Positions 47,330-59,674 of a DNA stretch of 64,000 nt are shown one piece after another; the stretch's first letter is position 1; each line of letters begins with the position of its first letter. The position numbers and the translations under genes are program-made. The stretch comes from Proteles cristata cristata (Eukaryota > Chordata > Mammalia > Carnivora > Hyaenidae): NCBI GenBank assembly GCA_017311185.1, contig JAESUZ010005169.1, positions 1,105,001 to 1,169,000 of the forward strand. Direction: 5' to 3'. The notes below the pieces were generated by a model, which saw only the letters and a list, made by a program, of their open reading frames with translations, did not search any database and was not told the origin of the DNA.

Positions 47330-48190
47330 TAAAGCCTTATCCTAAGGCTACTGCTACTTTATTGGGTTGAAGTACACACATTAAAACTCACTGAATATTG
47401 GTCATTCTGAAACTAAATGTCAGAAAATTATATAGGTTGATTTTCTCGGTTTAAGAGGAGCACATATAGCTTTCATGAGTGTGATTGACAAGTCTTAGAA
47501 ATGAATTTATTTTTCTCCAGAGGACGATTGCACTAGCCCTGTACCACCTCTGTTAATCTGCTTCAACCTTGGCCCTGGTTGCCACTGAAAATGAGAAGAT
47601 AGTTTTGCCTTTGGGGCCTATTCCATCCTTAGATCCTCTGCATAGGCTGACAACCAGAAGGGCAAGTGAATGTGTTTTGTGATCTGTACACTTGTCTACT
47701 GGGAACAGAGTTGAAACTCTGATATGTTTCACATGCCTCCGAGAAACAGGCCTGGGAAGATAATGATTCTACTATACTATTCATCTAGTTTGAGACTGAC
47801 CCTGAGTATGAATGCTTGGAGGAAAATTAGCATGTTTTAACTGCTTTGGTTGTGGTTAATCTGAACACACATTCATTGAGACCCTGCTATATCCCTAGCT
47901 CTATGCCAAGCACAGTGGAGAATAACAAGTAAAGAATATGTGGTACCTGATTTTTAACTGCTTAGATGCAGTTGAGGAAGAACAGAAGGCATATGACTAA
48001 AATAATAACTAATAAGTTATAGATTTATGTGCTCAAAATATATAGCCAAGGTTTCCATTTCTAAATGCTGATTAAACTATAAATTTCAACTTCCTTTTTC
48101 TTATATCCCCATTCAAGTGATCAAAATATAGAAATTCTTGAAATAAACAAGAATATTGGATCCGAGCCAGAAAACAAAAATAAGTGCCAT
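47330..48190. other. Mostly unique sequence, no gene seen
   Basis: Mixed composition, with a possible old repeat module at 47865-48010 ('cattcattgagaccctgcta', 'tgccaagcacagtgg'). No splice-supported coding stretch is seen. Confidence 0.45.
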
Positions 48191-48194
48191 CCAC

Positions 48195-48390
48195 ATGTGC
48201 TAAGGTCAAGAAATAACAATTGCTATCATTTATTGAGCAATTCCTATGCATCACACAGTATGATTCGTGCTTCACATACATTATTTTATTCAGTCCTTTA
48301 AGATTTATCAAATTTACTTGAGAAATATGAGACGTAAGGAGATTAAATAACTCACTCAAAGTTATACAAGTTATAGAGTTTTTTCTGAGG
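48195..48390 (-). repeat. MIR (antisense)
   Basis: 'ctatcatttattgagcaatt', 'cacatacattattttattca', 'gattaaataactcactcaaa' and 'gttatacaagttatagag' give a good antisense MIR order. The 128-aa antisense frame at 48072-48458 covers it and is chance. Confidence 0.65.
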
Positions 48391-48889
48391 TCACCAAATA
48401 CTAATATACCATCACAGAAATGGATAGAGAGATTATAATTTGTATGTTGTATATGCACAGTAGATATAAATATCTACATCTAAATTAGTACAAGAAATCT
48501 TTTCCACTAAGTGGACAATAGAATTCTAAGAAATTTTTTTAAATGTGTCATAGATTAATTGACAGTGATTTTTTTCCCATGGAAAATACATAAAATAATG
48601 ATGTCTCACAATTGATTGCAACTCATATTCAATAAAATTCAAGAAGTATAATATCTTAAGAGTTCAATAATCATGGGGGTTATTGAATTATCATCAATAC
48701 TTAAAAATAATATATAATTTTCATGTGATTCAAACTTTCTCAGAACTTCTAAAAAGTAGGTACTATTCCCACTGTTTAAAAAATTTAAGCAACACTTAGA
48801 ATGTAAGTGTCTTGGACAAAATGATAAATTCTGTAAGATAGAAGTTAGAAAAAGAAGCCTGCAGACTACAAGCAGTAATCCTAAGTAAA

Positions 48890-49225
48890 ATATTGTCAAA
48901 TAAATTAATCACTGTAGATAATATACCATGACCAAGGATATTTTAATCCCAATTAGCACAAAGGAACTCTGTTAATATAATTTATCATTTTAATATGCCT
49001 ATAAAGAAAAAATCCATTGTCTTCTCAAGAGTTTACAAAAGGCATTTGATAAAATTCACATATATATATTTCCCCAAAAAAACTCCAAGACTAATATAGT
49101 ATCTTCCCAAACCATTATAATCAATCAAAAAACATTACAATATTTACCATTAAAAATAAGAACAAGAAAATTTCTGTCTAAAACAAAATAGAACATTTTG
49201 AAGGTAGACTCAATGCAAGTACATC
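48890..49225 (+). mobile_element. Old L1 ORF2 reverse-transcriptase fragment
   Basis: 'accatgaccaaggatatttt', 'aatataatttatcattttaa', 'caaaaggcatttgataaaat' and 'aaaaataagaacaagaaaa' match the order of an L1 RT-domain segment, with deletions and stops. Confidence 0.55.
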
Positions 49226-49860
49226 ATATAAGAACATATATAAATAGTGGGGAGTTGATGCAAAATATTATTTAATATTATATGGTATTATGCCTGAAAA
49301 TATCAGGAAATAATAACCTTAATTTGAACATATAAAGATATGTTGTTTCTCTATGAGATAAATAGAACATCTTTATATAATAACAACAATTTGTTACACA
49401 GTTCCATGAATAAAGTCCCAAATCACAACTGAAATAGCAAATAGAACCTCTTGGTGGGAGTTTTGCTTTATTTGATTTTTAAATGTAACAAAATTTTCAC
49501 AAAGACTGGAAAACTGAAAATATGGAGGCATGATCTTTCCATTTTTCTCTCTTTTATTTTTCTCTTTCTACCAGGTAACACTAAGATTTTCTATTGTATG
49601 GCTGATAACAGCAATATTGATCTATATTTTTTGATGTCTTAAGTTATAAGGACAGCGATTTTACTTTGAAAATAATATTGTTTAAGGAAATTGGCACGTA
49701 GCTTATTAGAATAGTCACAATTGGTTCTGGCTTTTAGATTTAGTGGGTGTTTGTAACTAAGAAACTCACTGAAATATTAGAATTATAGGACACCTGAGGG
49801 AATTGCTGTTAGAGTAACACAATTATAAGTATTTTGGTATAGTGTGTGGTTCCCATGTTA
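49226..49860. other. AT-rich sequence, no gene recognised
   Basis: It may include further L1 debris (for example 49380-49440), but nothing firm. The 63-aa frame at 49451-49642 has no motif. Confidence 0.45.
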
Positions 49861-49861
49861 A

Positions 49862-50462
49862 GGGCATTTCTAGGCAGAATGACCTCTCTCAGATGTTTAT
49901 ATCCGAATGACTCGAACCTGTGAATATGTTTAGTTACTTGTCAAGAGGTGTTTTACAGATATAGTCAGAGTGCTCTAAACTAATCACACAAACTCTTGAA
50001 AGCAGAGAGCTTTCTCCAGCTGTAAGCAGGAGAGACAAGGCAGAAGTAGAAGTCAAAAAGATTCAAAGTGTGAAGAGTATTCTACTCACTACTGGTGGGT
50101 TTGAAGATGAAGGAGATCATGAGCCAGGTAAAGGAGGAGAAAGGGAAGGGGAGGGCAGCCTCCAGATGACTAGAATGATCACTAGCTGTCAGCTATCAAT
50201 GAAATGGGAACCTCAGCCCTACCACCCCATAGAAATAAATTCTGACAACAATGTAAAGGAACCTGGAAGTGGATTCCTACTCAGAGCCTACGATAAGTAG
50301 CATAGGCCAGCCAACACCTTGATTTCAGCCTCATGAGACTCTAAGCAGAGTGCCCAGATGAGTATCCCAGACTTCTGACCTATACGAAGTTTTGCATTGT
50401 TTTGCATTGTTTTAAGCTACTAAATTAGTGGTAATTTGTTACAGCAGCATATGGAAAGTTAA
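49862..50462 (+). mobile_element. MLT1-type MaLR LTR, sense
   Basis: Sense blocks in order: 'gaacctgtgaatatgttta', 'agagagctttctccagctg', 'gtttgaagatgaaggagatc', 'ccaacaccttgatttcagcc', 'cccagacttctgacctata', 'ttgttttaagctactaaatt' and the 3' end 'gtaatttgttacagcagca'. The 76-aa frame at 50070-50300 is LTR sequence. There is no internal region. Confidence 0.75.
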
Positions 50463-50583
50463 TTCAAAGGCAAATCAGCAGCTACATAGAATTTATTTCT
50501 AAGTGAAATTAGAATGAATGGTGGGCAGGGTGAAAGAGTAGAGAAAAATAAAATTATACAGTCTATTATTGAAAAAAACAAAC

Positions 50584-50795
50584 AGGGGGCACCTGGGTGG
50601 CTCAATTGTTTGAGCATCTGACTCTCTCTCAGGCCGTGATCTCGCTGTCCCTGAGTTCTAGCCCTGCAACAGGCTCCGTGCTGACAGCTCAGAGCCTGGA
50701 GCCTGCTTCGGATTCTGTGTCTCCCTCTGTCTCTGCCCTTTTCCTGCTTGTACTTTGCCTCTCTCTTTCTCTCTCTTAAAAAAAAAAAAAAATGA
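50584..50795 (+). mobile_element. SINEC, sense
   Basis: The head 'gggggcacctgggtggctc' is followed by a diverged B-box and 'ctgacagctcagagcctgg', then a CT-rich region and A15 tail. The 113-aa and 60-aa frames over it are SINE translations on the two strands. Confidence 0.95.
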
Positions 50796-51184
50796 AACAC
50801 ACATTAACATTACTAAAGAACAAAATATAATTTGTATATAAAGCATTAAAAAGAGTAGAAATGAATAGGTAATATATTTTTTTAAACTCCAATCCACAAA
50901 TAAAATCAAGTTTAGGTTCCTAACAAAACAGTTTTTTTTTAAAAGAAGTATAAAAAGCAAAAGCTTGAACTCCTAAGAGAAATTTTAAAAAGTATAAAAT
51001 ACAAAATAAGAAATTCAAAGTTAAAGTAATCTGAAATAGGTAAAGATATTTTAGAAATATAAAGAAGCAAATAAAACTTAGAACAAACATAGAACTTACA
51101 TAAAAATGGACTGAGTTCAAGGCCATAATGGGAATCTCAACAAATACCAAAGATTTGATATCAGTATGTTTTGTTTAGCACAAC

Positions 51185-51600
51185 AGTTAGAAATTTTTTT
51201 AAATAAATACCTGGAAATAAAAATTTTTAATGAATATAACATTATTGAACATAATCAAAAAAGGCACTGAACACCCAGATTATTCAATAAAAGTGATATT
51301 TGAAGAGACAGTTGAAGTTTTAAGTGCATTTATTAAAAAAAGATGTGCAAGAGAGATGAAAAATTGAAAATATATGCACTTATTAATCAATTCAAAAAAG
51401 AACAAAGTAAATCCAAAGAATGGAAAAGGGAAAATCACTAAAGTTGATGCATAAATTGTAGAAATAAGGAAAAGAAACAAATCCCCAGATAACAGTCAGT
51501 AAATAAAAACAAAGCTCTCCCCCAACAACAAACACCCAATTAAAATTTTAAAAGTCTTGGTTATTTTTAAAGACTAATAAAAGACTACATTGAACAAGAT
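51185..51600 (+). mobile_element. Old L1 ORF2 linker-region fragment
   Basis: 'taaatacctggaaataaaaa', 'aacaaagtaaatccaaagaa', 'taaagttgatgcataaattg' and 'ggttatttttaaagactaat' follow ORF2 sequence between the endonuclease and RT domains. AT-rich sequence before it (50800-51180) may belong to the same element. Confidence 0.55.
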
Positions 51601-54092
51601 AGCTGGGTGTAATTTGAAATCAAGTGAAATATATGGTAGTTCATCATTTTATTGTGTTGTCTATTGGGTAATACTTATCAAAATCACTTTGAACACTTTT
51701 CCAAAACAGAGGATCGAATTTCATTCCTGGAAAACTGAATTGTGGAGCAAGTTTGGAGGCAGATATGTATATAATGGATATCTTTCCAAGATATGGTGGT
51801 GCACAACACCCTATATCATAAGAACCAGAAACACTAGCAATGATACAAAAGTCCTAAAGCATTTCAGGGGGTCCTATAAACAACACTCAAAACAAAACAA
51901 AGCATTGAGTTATGAATGTGAGTTGCCATGCTCATCAGTTCCAGTTAGGCAAATAGAAGCTGTAATATAGTCAATTCTTGCTCAGACTTTTATTCATTCA
52001 CCACATTTTCACTGTGATCCTATGAGGCAAGAGTTGTTAAATGATAAGTGGATATATATTGCAAATAGTACTGGTCCTCACTGTTAAGCAACAAAAGAGT
52101 AAGCAAAACTCTTAGGTAACAAAAGAGTAAGCAAATAATGTATTATTTCAGATTTTAATGAATGCTTTGAGATGAAGTAAATAGGCTATAGGAAGAGATG
52201 ATTAAAAAACAGAGGCAGTATGCTCCTGATTTCAAAATGATACAAGGGGTGAAGATGGAAGGAGCCAGATACTGAAATATTTCTCCATAAGAAAGGTTTT
52301 CTTTGTGAAGTGCCCTGCTTCCTTGCAACCAACATAGCAACAAAGTTTCTGACTCAACCTACAATTGTTTGATACGTCTAATTAGGCCAAGTAGGACTCA
52401 GGGTGAGGCTCAGGGGAAAACAACCTGTCAATCATTGAGCTTGTTCCCTTCCAGGTCATTAATCCCTAAAGAAAAAAGAGCCATCTCACCTCACACCACT
52501 CTAAACTGACATGGTTAGGAGACTTTTTAAGGGTTTGGGACACAGCTAGAAATTAAAACATGATGTTTTCATTTATTTGAGCTGGATTCATCCTGAATTC
52601 CATTGGTGGCTCTGAGTATCCATGGAAAATTAAGAGAATTGAGATCCTTTCCACAACTCTTTTCAGAGAACTTACTATCAATTAGAAACAATAGATAATT
52701 AACAGCAAGCAGTATATTAGATGACAGAGCATAACCCTATAGGAGTTTAATGAACTTTACATATGTGCAAGGTAGCATAAAGAAGGTGGGGCATTTAACA
52801 AATCTTGGAGGATCAGTGGGTTAGAGAGTAGAGTTAAAGAAGCTAAATGAATTAGTTTGCATAAAGAAAAGATAATTGCCAGCTCAAAAGTGTCTTTATT
52901 CAGAAGGAAAGAAAGAGAAAGAAAAAAGATAGAAAGAAAGAAACCAAATGAATAACTGTGGGTAATTTAGTGAAAACTTTCCCTCCTATAGAAGGAGGTT
53001 CAAAGAGCATATCTTATTGACAATATATCAGTGGTATCATTTTCCTATATGAAATATAGCCCCTTTAATTTGGAATTTTTCTTACTTTTTTTTTTTTTTG
53101 GCCCATTGATTTTTTTTTAGGTTGAAATGATCTCATTTTTCCCTCTATGGGGAGAGTATTTTCCCAGAACAAAAAGAAAAATGATTCATTTTTACCTAGT
53201 AATAAAAGTTTCCAGCAGTTTTGCATCTGTCAAACCTTTTCAGTTTATTCTAAACTTGAACTATAGAAATTTACAGATAAATAAACAATTGTTTTTTTAG
53301 AAACAATTATTTCATTTTTCCTACATTCCTACTGAGACTTCTTAGTAATTCTCAAGAAATTTACTCCACTTTTTCATATGCAGTTGTATCATCAAAATGC
53401 AAGGTCAGTTCTTTGAAGTGACAATCCCAATGCACTAGATAAATGGTCAGATGGCAAAGTGCAGATAATAGATGACCTTGGGAGCTAGGGTCTTGAAACT
53501 CTCAAGGAAACAATTATGAATGCTTTATATCATGGCAGTAAGTCATCGCCCTAAAGCTTGGTCTGTAGGCATGTGCTGTTTTCCCAATAATGCAAGGAGA
53601 AAATGGAGGAACTGACAAGTGGTATACATGCTTACTGATAATCCATACTAATAAGACCACAAATAATCCAAGAGAAGTTTTTAAATGCCACCTTTCTTCA
53701 CTCTCCTAACTATATCAAAATAGATCTAGGATGAAGTTTGGCTTGTATTATGAGAATATAGTTATAGCAGCTTATCATAAAATTATCCAACTTATGATTG
53801 CTATTGTTTTTTTATGTTTGGCCATGCATGCTGCAGTTGTGAGAGAAAGTCATTTTACTAAGGAAAGAACCTGGAACTATGGGTTCAACAACAAAAATTA
53901 TACATATCATTTTCTCAGTCTGCTGTTATTTTTGTTTCCTTGTATCTCTCACACACAATAAAAATTATATTAATATTTTTTGTTATGCCAATTTTGTAGG
54001 TCACTAATCTTGAATCTTTGGGAAAATTACTTAAATCTTCTAAAAGTTGCTTTATTCAGTGTTAAAAGCAAATGATAATCATCTGTTCTGCC
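51601..54092. other. Mostly unique sequence, no gene supported
   Basis: A 126-aa open frame (51590-51970, +) is the longest here, but it has no recognisable domain, no good start context and no splice support. Other contents are a short direct repeat 'acaaaagagtaagcaaa' at about 52090-52137, a weak antisense L2-like trace at 52765-52860, a GAAA-rich stretch at 52903-52945 and a T run at 53087-53099. Confidence 0.45.
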
Positions 54093-54344
54093 TAAACTAT
54101 GTACCACTGTGGGGCGCCTGGGTGGCTCAGTCAGTTAAGTGTCCAACTTCAGCTCAGGTCATGATCTCATGGTTCGTGGGTTCGAGCCCCACATCAGGCT
54201 CTGTGCAGACAGCTAGCTCAGAGGCTGGAGCCTGTTTCAGATTATGTATCTCCCTCTCTCTCTGACCCTCCCCTGCTGATGCTGTTTCTCTCTCTCTCAG
54301 AAATAAATAAAACATTTTAAAAAATTTAAACTACGTACCATTGT
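54093..54344 (+). mobile_element. SINEC, sense, with 18-bp TSD
   Basis: The body spans 54111-54326. The flanks 'taaactatgtaccactgt' and 'taaactacgtaccattgt' differ at two sites. The head 'ggggcgcctgggtggctcag', B-box 'ggttcgtgggttcgagcc' and 'cagctagctcag' are well preserved, and a CT-rich region and A-rich tail follow. Confidence 0.97.
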
Positions 54345-55620
54345 TTCCTCCCACTTGGGCTACAACCAGTTGTCATCGAACGTGTTATGTCTACCCCATG
54401 GCTTGATGAAGAGCATCTGAAGGGTGCTGGAGGGTGCTGGCCATGAAGAATTTTAAGGGAATCACCTGCCAGATCTTTATATTCCAGACTTTCCCTTTCT
54501 TAAAACAGAGCTGCTAGAATCAAAGACTCATTCATTTTGCCTTGCCTACTCTCTCTTTCACAATCATATCTTTAACAATTTATATTGAGAAAAGGCATAG
54601 CTCTTATCCATCCCACACCTAATGACTGAAATTCTGGATTGTCTGGTTTAGGAGAATATGAGAAGGTGGGGAGGTGAGCCAGGTCCTCTGCTTACTTTTA
54701 GTTGGAATCTTTGCTTTTTGATGTTGAGTTGTATAAGTTCTTTATGTATTTAAATATTAACCCCTTAACAGGCATATCATTTGCAAATGCCTCATTCAGT
54801 AGGTTGCCTTGTCATTTTGTTGATAGTTTATTTCACTGTGCAAAACGTACTTTTAAATAGATGGAAGTGGGTATAGTAATGATATTTAGGTTCCATTGGG
54901 TACATTTAAAAGAGAAATATAATGTTATTTTAAAATGTCATAATTGACAACAGGTTGAAAACTACATTCATTGCAACTGTTGGCAAAAGATTTTGGATGT
55001 CAGTGCAAAAACGTATAAGGATGTATGTTTGTATTCAAAATTATTTTAATGGGTATGCAAACCAAATAGTTGAAGACCATTGGGTTATAAATATGGGACA
55101 TGAGGCTGAACACATTCAATCAGTGCTTCTAAGCCAAATACTTAAAATCTGAGCTATTTAGATTCATAGAATTGCTGAGCTACCAGTTCTAGTAGATTCT
55201 AGTCTTATAAGTTTCCATCATTTATGTCATGATAAAATATAGGGAAGGAGACAAAGAAAAAAATAACACAAAATGATAGCTATTTATGAGCCACTGAGCA
55301 TTAACAGTTGAGGTAATAAATTATGATTTATCTTTTATCAACATTTGGATGTGGAGGACAGGCCTCTGCCTAGAAGGATGTAGCAGGGTTTTAACCCAGT
55401 CTTTAACCCAGTCAAAGAGTTGAAACTGGTGAGCCCAAGTTAACATAGAGGTAGTTTTCTCATCTGAGGGTGGAGAACACCATGAACAGTTTCTCTTTAT
55501 TAGTTGTCCTTTGATCTGGCTCTGATAGCATAATAAAATAACTGTAGGATGTTTTCAAACTTAAAAGGCTTCCACTTGACCTTTTGTAGCCATATTGATC
55601 TTCTCAATTAAAAGAGTAGG
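54345..55620. other. Mostly unique sequence with a short antisense L1 piece
   Basis: A fragment at 54705-54850 ('gatgttgagttgtataagtt', 'aaatattaaccccttaaca', 'tcagtaggttgccttgtc') matches antisense L1. A short duplication 'gggtgctggagggtgctgg' lies at about 54422-54440. No gene is seen. Confidence 0.5.
54705..54850 (-). mobile_element. Short L1 fragment, antisense
   Basis: The antisense block order 'ttgtataagttctttatgta', 'attaaccccttaacaggca', 'tttgcaaatgcctcattcag' is a common L1 ORF2-end segment. Confidence 0.55.
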
Positions 55621-55621
55621 A

Positions 55622-56060
55622 CAGTGTTAGTTTTCTAGGGCTGCTGTAACAAATTAGCACAAATTGGATAGCTACAATAGAAATTTATTTTTTCACCTCT
55701 CTGGAGGCCAGAAGTCCACAGTCAAGCTGTTGCAGGGCTACCCTTCTTTTGAAGACTCCTAGGGGAGATTCTATTTCTTAGCTTTTCCACCTTTTGGTGA
55801 TTCCAAATATCCCTTCCTTGTGGCCATGTCACTCCAGTCTTTCTACCCATGGTCACAACTGCCTTCTCTCTCTGTCTTCCCCTGTCTCAAATCTTCTTTC
55901 TCCTATAAGGATACGTACCACTGGATTTAGGGCACATCGACATAATCCAGGATGATCTCTTTATCTAGGGTCTTTAATTATATTTGCAAAAACCTTTTTC
56001 CCTTACCCCTAAAGAAGGTAACATCCTCTGAATGTATCTTTGAGGAGGCCACTATTAAAT
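55622..56060 (-). mobile_element. MLT1-type MaLR LTR, antisense
   Basis: 'gttagttttctagggctgct', 'aatagaaatttattttttc', 'ctctggaggccagaagtcca', 'tctttctcctataaggatac', 'atccaggatgatctcttta' and 'ggaggccactattaaatct' follow antisense LTR order over about 435 bp. It is a solo LTR. Confidence 0.75.
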
Positions 56061-56580
56061 CTACTGCAGGCAGCAAAGGTAGGTAGTCATTCTATGCACC
56101 TATGAATAGGTGGCCACATCTGGAGGTGAGATTGGACAACAGAATCACAGAAGTGGAATGGAGCATCTTTTAAAATGGTAGGTATGAATAGCTTAGAAAA
56201 GGCCTTTCAATAACTCTCTTTTCCCTCCTTCCCATCATTCACTCCACCAGAATACTTGGAAAGCTGAGGAGAAGACTCTAATGGCAAAAATAGTAATAGA
56301 GGCCTAGAGTTTAGGTAGTGGTAGGAGAATTAAATGAGCTAATCTTTGGATAATATGGACCCTTTGGGGGATAGGTTTTTCTAAATATAAGGGAGGAGAG
56401 GAACCACTTATGTTTGAGAACTCTGAGCAAACCTCACCTATTGGTATTGTGGCTTGGCATTGTTAGTGACCCTTATGACCTGTTGAAGTTTTTTGTTTGT
56501 TTGTTTTCACTATTAGTGTAGTAAATCAAAAGGGACCAGTTTTCTTATAAACCACTGTCTAGCATCTGTACTTTAGCTCT
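56061..56580. other. Unique sequence, nothing recognised
   Basis: No gene or clear repeat. A short (GTTT)n run lies at about 56492-56507. Confidence 0.5.
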
Positions 56581-56582
56581 GA

Positions 56583-56771
56583 GTGAGTGATTCTCAGACT
56601 TTAGCAGGCATTAGATTCACCTGCAGGACTTGTTAAACTTCCTTATTACTAGACTCCACTCCCGATTTCTGACTCAGCACTTCTAGAGTAGGTTGAGGAA
56701 TACATTTTTAACAAGTTTCTAGGTAGTGCTGCTTCTACTGGTCCAGGGCGCACACTTTGAGAACCACTTTA
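56583..56771 (+). mobile_element. MER5A hAT-type MITE
   Basis: A near-complete non-autonomous hAT element. It starts 'gagtgattctcagacttta', has 'gattcacctgcaggacttg', 'ctgactcagcacttctag', 'tttaacaagtttctaggt' and the mirrored end 'cacactttgagaaccact'. The two ends are inverted repeats. No transposase is present. Confidence 0.85.
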
Positions 56772-56865
56772 GGCCTATGTTTGCTTCTGCCAGGAATCCT
56801 GGTTGGGTCCATACAGTCGTTTTCACTGATGACCTATTTAAACTTTATACATCTCCTAAAACTAG

Positions 56866-57476
56866 CTCAGTGCTTTTAAAAATTTAATGAGTAAATTGAT
56901 CACCTGAAAATCTTGTTAAAACCCAGAATCCTGCCCGTGTGCCCTGAGCTTCTGATTTACTGTGTCCGAGGTGGGTCTGTGCTGGTGGAGGTCTTTGAGA
57001 GGATATGACCACTGGTTGACCCCAGATCTGGCCCAGGCAACCAGAAGAACCTCACCCCTCCCATGTCCCTGGATTATACTTTCCTCCCACTGCTCCTAAA
57101 CTGAAGCCATTTCAAGATGCATCCTTGAGAGAGCAATGTGTTATTGAGATTATCTGGATGGTACATGTGAGTGAGTCCAATTAAGGCCTCTAAATAAGTT
57201 CTCAAGATTGTGGCAGGCAGTTTCGAGATCTGTTTCCCTTTGGCCGGCGCCCAGGTCAAGCCTTCTTTGTAAGTTCCTGTGCTCATTAAAGCTTCCAGCT
57301 ACGAAGCTGGAGGGGCCTGCCTCTTTCTTCCGCCTCTCCTTGCCCATGGTGTACAGGAACTGGCTTTACATTTTACCTGAGGAATTCTGAAATTCCAGAC
57401 CAACAGCCTGTGGTCTGCTTTTCTGATAAACTTTCAGATGATACCAATGCTATTGGTTTGACGGCCACACTTTCAC
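56866..57476 (+). mobile_element. Second MER5A-like MITE, split by a 432-bp insertion
   Basis: The left half (56866-56979) has 'gatcacctgaaaatcttg', 'ttctgatttactgtgtcc' and 'gaggtgggtctg'. The right half (57412-57476) has 'gcttttctgataaactttc', 'agatgataccaatgcta' and 'cggccacactttcac', continuing the same element. Sequence 56980-57411 interrupts it, flanked by 'ggtctg' on both sides. Confidence 0.65.
56980..57411. mobile_element. Unidentified ~432-bp insertion (possible solo LTR)
   Basis: The insert begins 'tgctggtggagg', ends 'caacagcctgt' and is flanked by the 6-bp repeat 'ggtctg' (56974-56979 and 57412-57417). It is GC-richer than its surroundings, has an ATTAAA-like signal (cattaaa near 57285) and a GC-box-like patch 'ggccggcgcccagg'. 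A solo LTR fits this size. The ends do not show a clean TG...CA, so the class is unproven. Confidence 0.4.
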
Positions 57477-58515
57477 TGGCAAGAAAATAGAGGATATTTA
57501 GCTGCCTGACTTTGTTCGTTTGCTCAGCTCTTACTGCAGCCTGGAACAGAGGACATCTAAGACTGGGACGGTAAGCCCTAATTTGAGGATATCATTTCTG
57601 GAATGTGATTGAAATGCTATTTGGTCTTCAGAAGGTGCTCCAGAATCTCTGTTTTGTATCTTTATAACTACCCAACCCTATCCTCTGCTTATTTCTCCTC
57701 TGCTCACAACGAGTCAGGATTAAGGATTGTGTGTTTTATAATAATGTTAGAGGTGAAACTTTAATTAAAATATTAAAGGGTTGGGGTCCCATGGCCCTTT
57801 TTTATGGGACTTAATGTAAAATAATGTCCAGGCATTCTCCTACCTAGAAGCTTCCAAGTTGTGGCTATAGGTGTTACAGTGAACTGTTTTCTTTTGTTTG
57901 TCTTGCATACCTTTCGCACACTTTTCTTCAGGCTAATAGGTTTTGCCTGGTAACTAGACAAGTAAGAAACAGTGGGCAGAGATTCTTAGATGACACCAGG
58001 CAGAAAACGGAAAGAGGTCTGTGCTGGTGTTTTTGTTCTTTTTGTTATTGATAGTGATTTACTGTGATCAAAGGATTACTTAATAAGGTCCAGCTGAGGA
58101 GCTTTCATGTGGGTATGAGGCAGAAACTGACTAGAAATATTACATACATATACATATTTATGCATATATACATGTATGCATTTTCCCCTTTAGTCTTATT
58201 CTCAAGACTTTTCTTCTGAAGCTTCATTCTTGTGGTGGGGCAGGGCAAGGATGGGTATGGAGTGATGGCAGCAGCAAAAAAGCCTGTTGGGGGTGGGTAC
58301 CATTTCTCTGCCTACTCATGATCTCTTTATCTTGAATGCCATTACCATTGATGATCAATAAGGCAAACTTATAAACTAAACAATTGATAACTATGTGAGT
58401 GAGTATACGCAGCAATTCCAGGTTGGGAGGACAGAAATAGAATGGGGGATAAGAACATAATTTGAGAATCGTAGGGCTCTGGGAGTTTTCTCAAGCATTT
58501 TATGTGTTTGTGTGA
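57477..58515. other. Unique sequence, no gene seen
   Basis: No recognisable gene or large repeat. An AT-rich run (tacatacatatacatat) lies near 58140-58180. Confidence 0.5.
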
Positions 58516-58517
58516 GT

Positions 58518-58692
58518 GTGACTATATAATCCTCATAATACCTTAGGACCCTAGCACTGTTAAGCACTGTTATCCCCACCAACTACATAAGGAATATGGA
58601 GATGTAGACCTATTAAGTAATTTGTTCAATATCACAAATTTCGTAAGTTTCAGAGTTGCAATTTGAATGCAGTTCTTTTACGAACATAAGAT
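58518..58692 (-). repeat. MIR (antisense)
   Basis: 'tatataatcctcataatacc', 'gtagacctattaagtaattt', 'aatatcacaaatttcgtaag' and 'gttgcaatttgaatgcag' are in antisense MIR order. Confidence 0.6.
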
Positions 58693-58782
58693 TTCATGAG
58701 TTAACCACCTAATGAATGTTAGGAGATATATTGACATTATTTAGATTTGTGGTTTACTATTTAAGAACCCCTTAAACACAGG

Positions 58783-58990
58783 GGCGCCTAGGTGGCTCAG
58801 TGGGTTAAGTGGCCGGCTCTCAATTTCAGCATAGGTCATGATCTCATGGCCCTGAATTTGAGCCCCATATCAGTCTCTGTGTTGGCAGTGTGGAGCCTGC
58901 ACCGGATTTTCACTCTTCTCTCTCTGTTCCTCCCCCGCTCATGCTTTCTCTTTTTCAAAGTAAGTAAATAAACTTAAAAAAAAAAAATGA
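58783..58990 (+). mobile_element. SINEC, sense, older subfamily
   Basis: The head is 'ggggcgcctaggtggctcag'. 'ttggcagtgtggagcctgc' in place of 'gctcagagcctggagcc' indicates an older subfamily, and the tail is A12. No TSD was found. Confidence 0.94.
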
Positions 58991-59670
58991 AATTCTGTAA
59001 TAGAAAAGAACTTCAATATGAAGTAAAATTCTAGAAAGCAAGATGGCTTTTACTATACAGCACATATAATTAAGGGAAGAGAAACCTTCATCTTCAGGGA
59101 AGTCCCAGGATTGGTGCACTGAATGATCCTGATGAAGTAATTAACTGGATGTCAATAGGGTATCCATTAACCGTCAGTATGGAAAGTGACAGGACATTCT
59201 GCCCTCTATCTTCTGCTTTTCTGTTCTTTTTACTTCCTGGAGTTCAATCGGGCAGAGCAAGACTCTGATAGAAGTTTGTTCTAAATTCCTGCTAAATCAT
59301 TTGGCCCTTCCACAAGTTAGAAAATCTTAAAAGGGCAAATCCCAGATTGTGACTTACACTTCGTTGTTCTAAACCACAAAGACTATTTCCAAAAAGGGTC
59401 ATCAGTGGAATGGTGCAATTCCTTTCTGGTTTCCTGCTCAGCTGCTTCTTGACCATCAGTCCCAGCCAGAGTTAACAGAATGCACACAATTTTATCTTGG
59501 ATTCACTGAAACAAGCTAAAATGCAAACCAGGCCCTGCGTGAAATGAATTTAAAGATCAATTAGAAAGCATGAACAATAACAAAATGGTAATGTAAAAAT
59601 CTCTGCTCATATGAACAATTGGGCATTGACATTATATCACTTTTAAAACAAAAGCTATACCTTTTTGTAC
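58991..59670. other. Unique sequence, nothing recognised
   Basis: No gene or named repeat. Confidence 0.5.
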
Positions 59671-59674
59671 TATT

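Noticed and set aside
48072..48458. 128-aa open frame on -
   Set aside because: It covers an antisense MIR and its flanks. The translation has no known motif, so it is chance.
51590..51970. 126-aa open frame on +
   Set aside because: No recognisable domain or start context, composition like its AT-rich flanks, and it begins at the edge of L1 debris. It is within the range of chance ORFs in 64 kb.
57220..57340. Possible CpG island or promoter
   Set aside because: Only a few CpGs ('ggccggcgccc') are present and the GC-rich patch is about 100 bp. It lies inside the unidentified insertion and is too small for an island.
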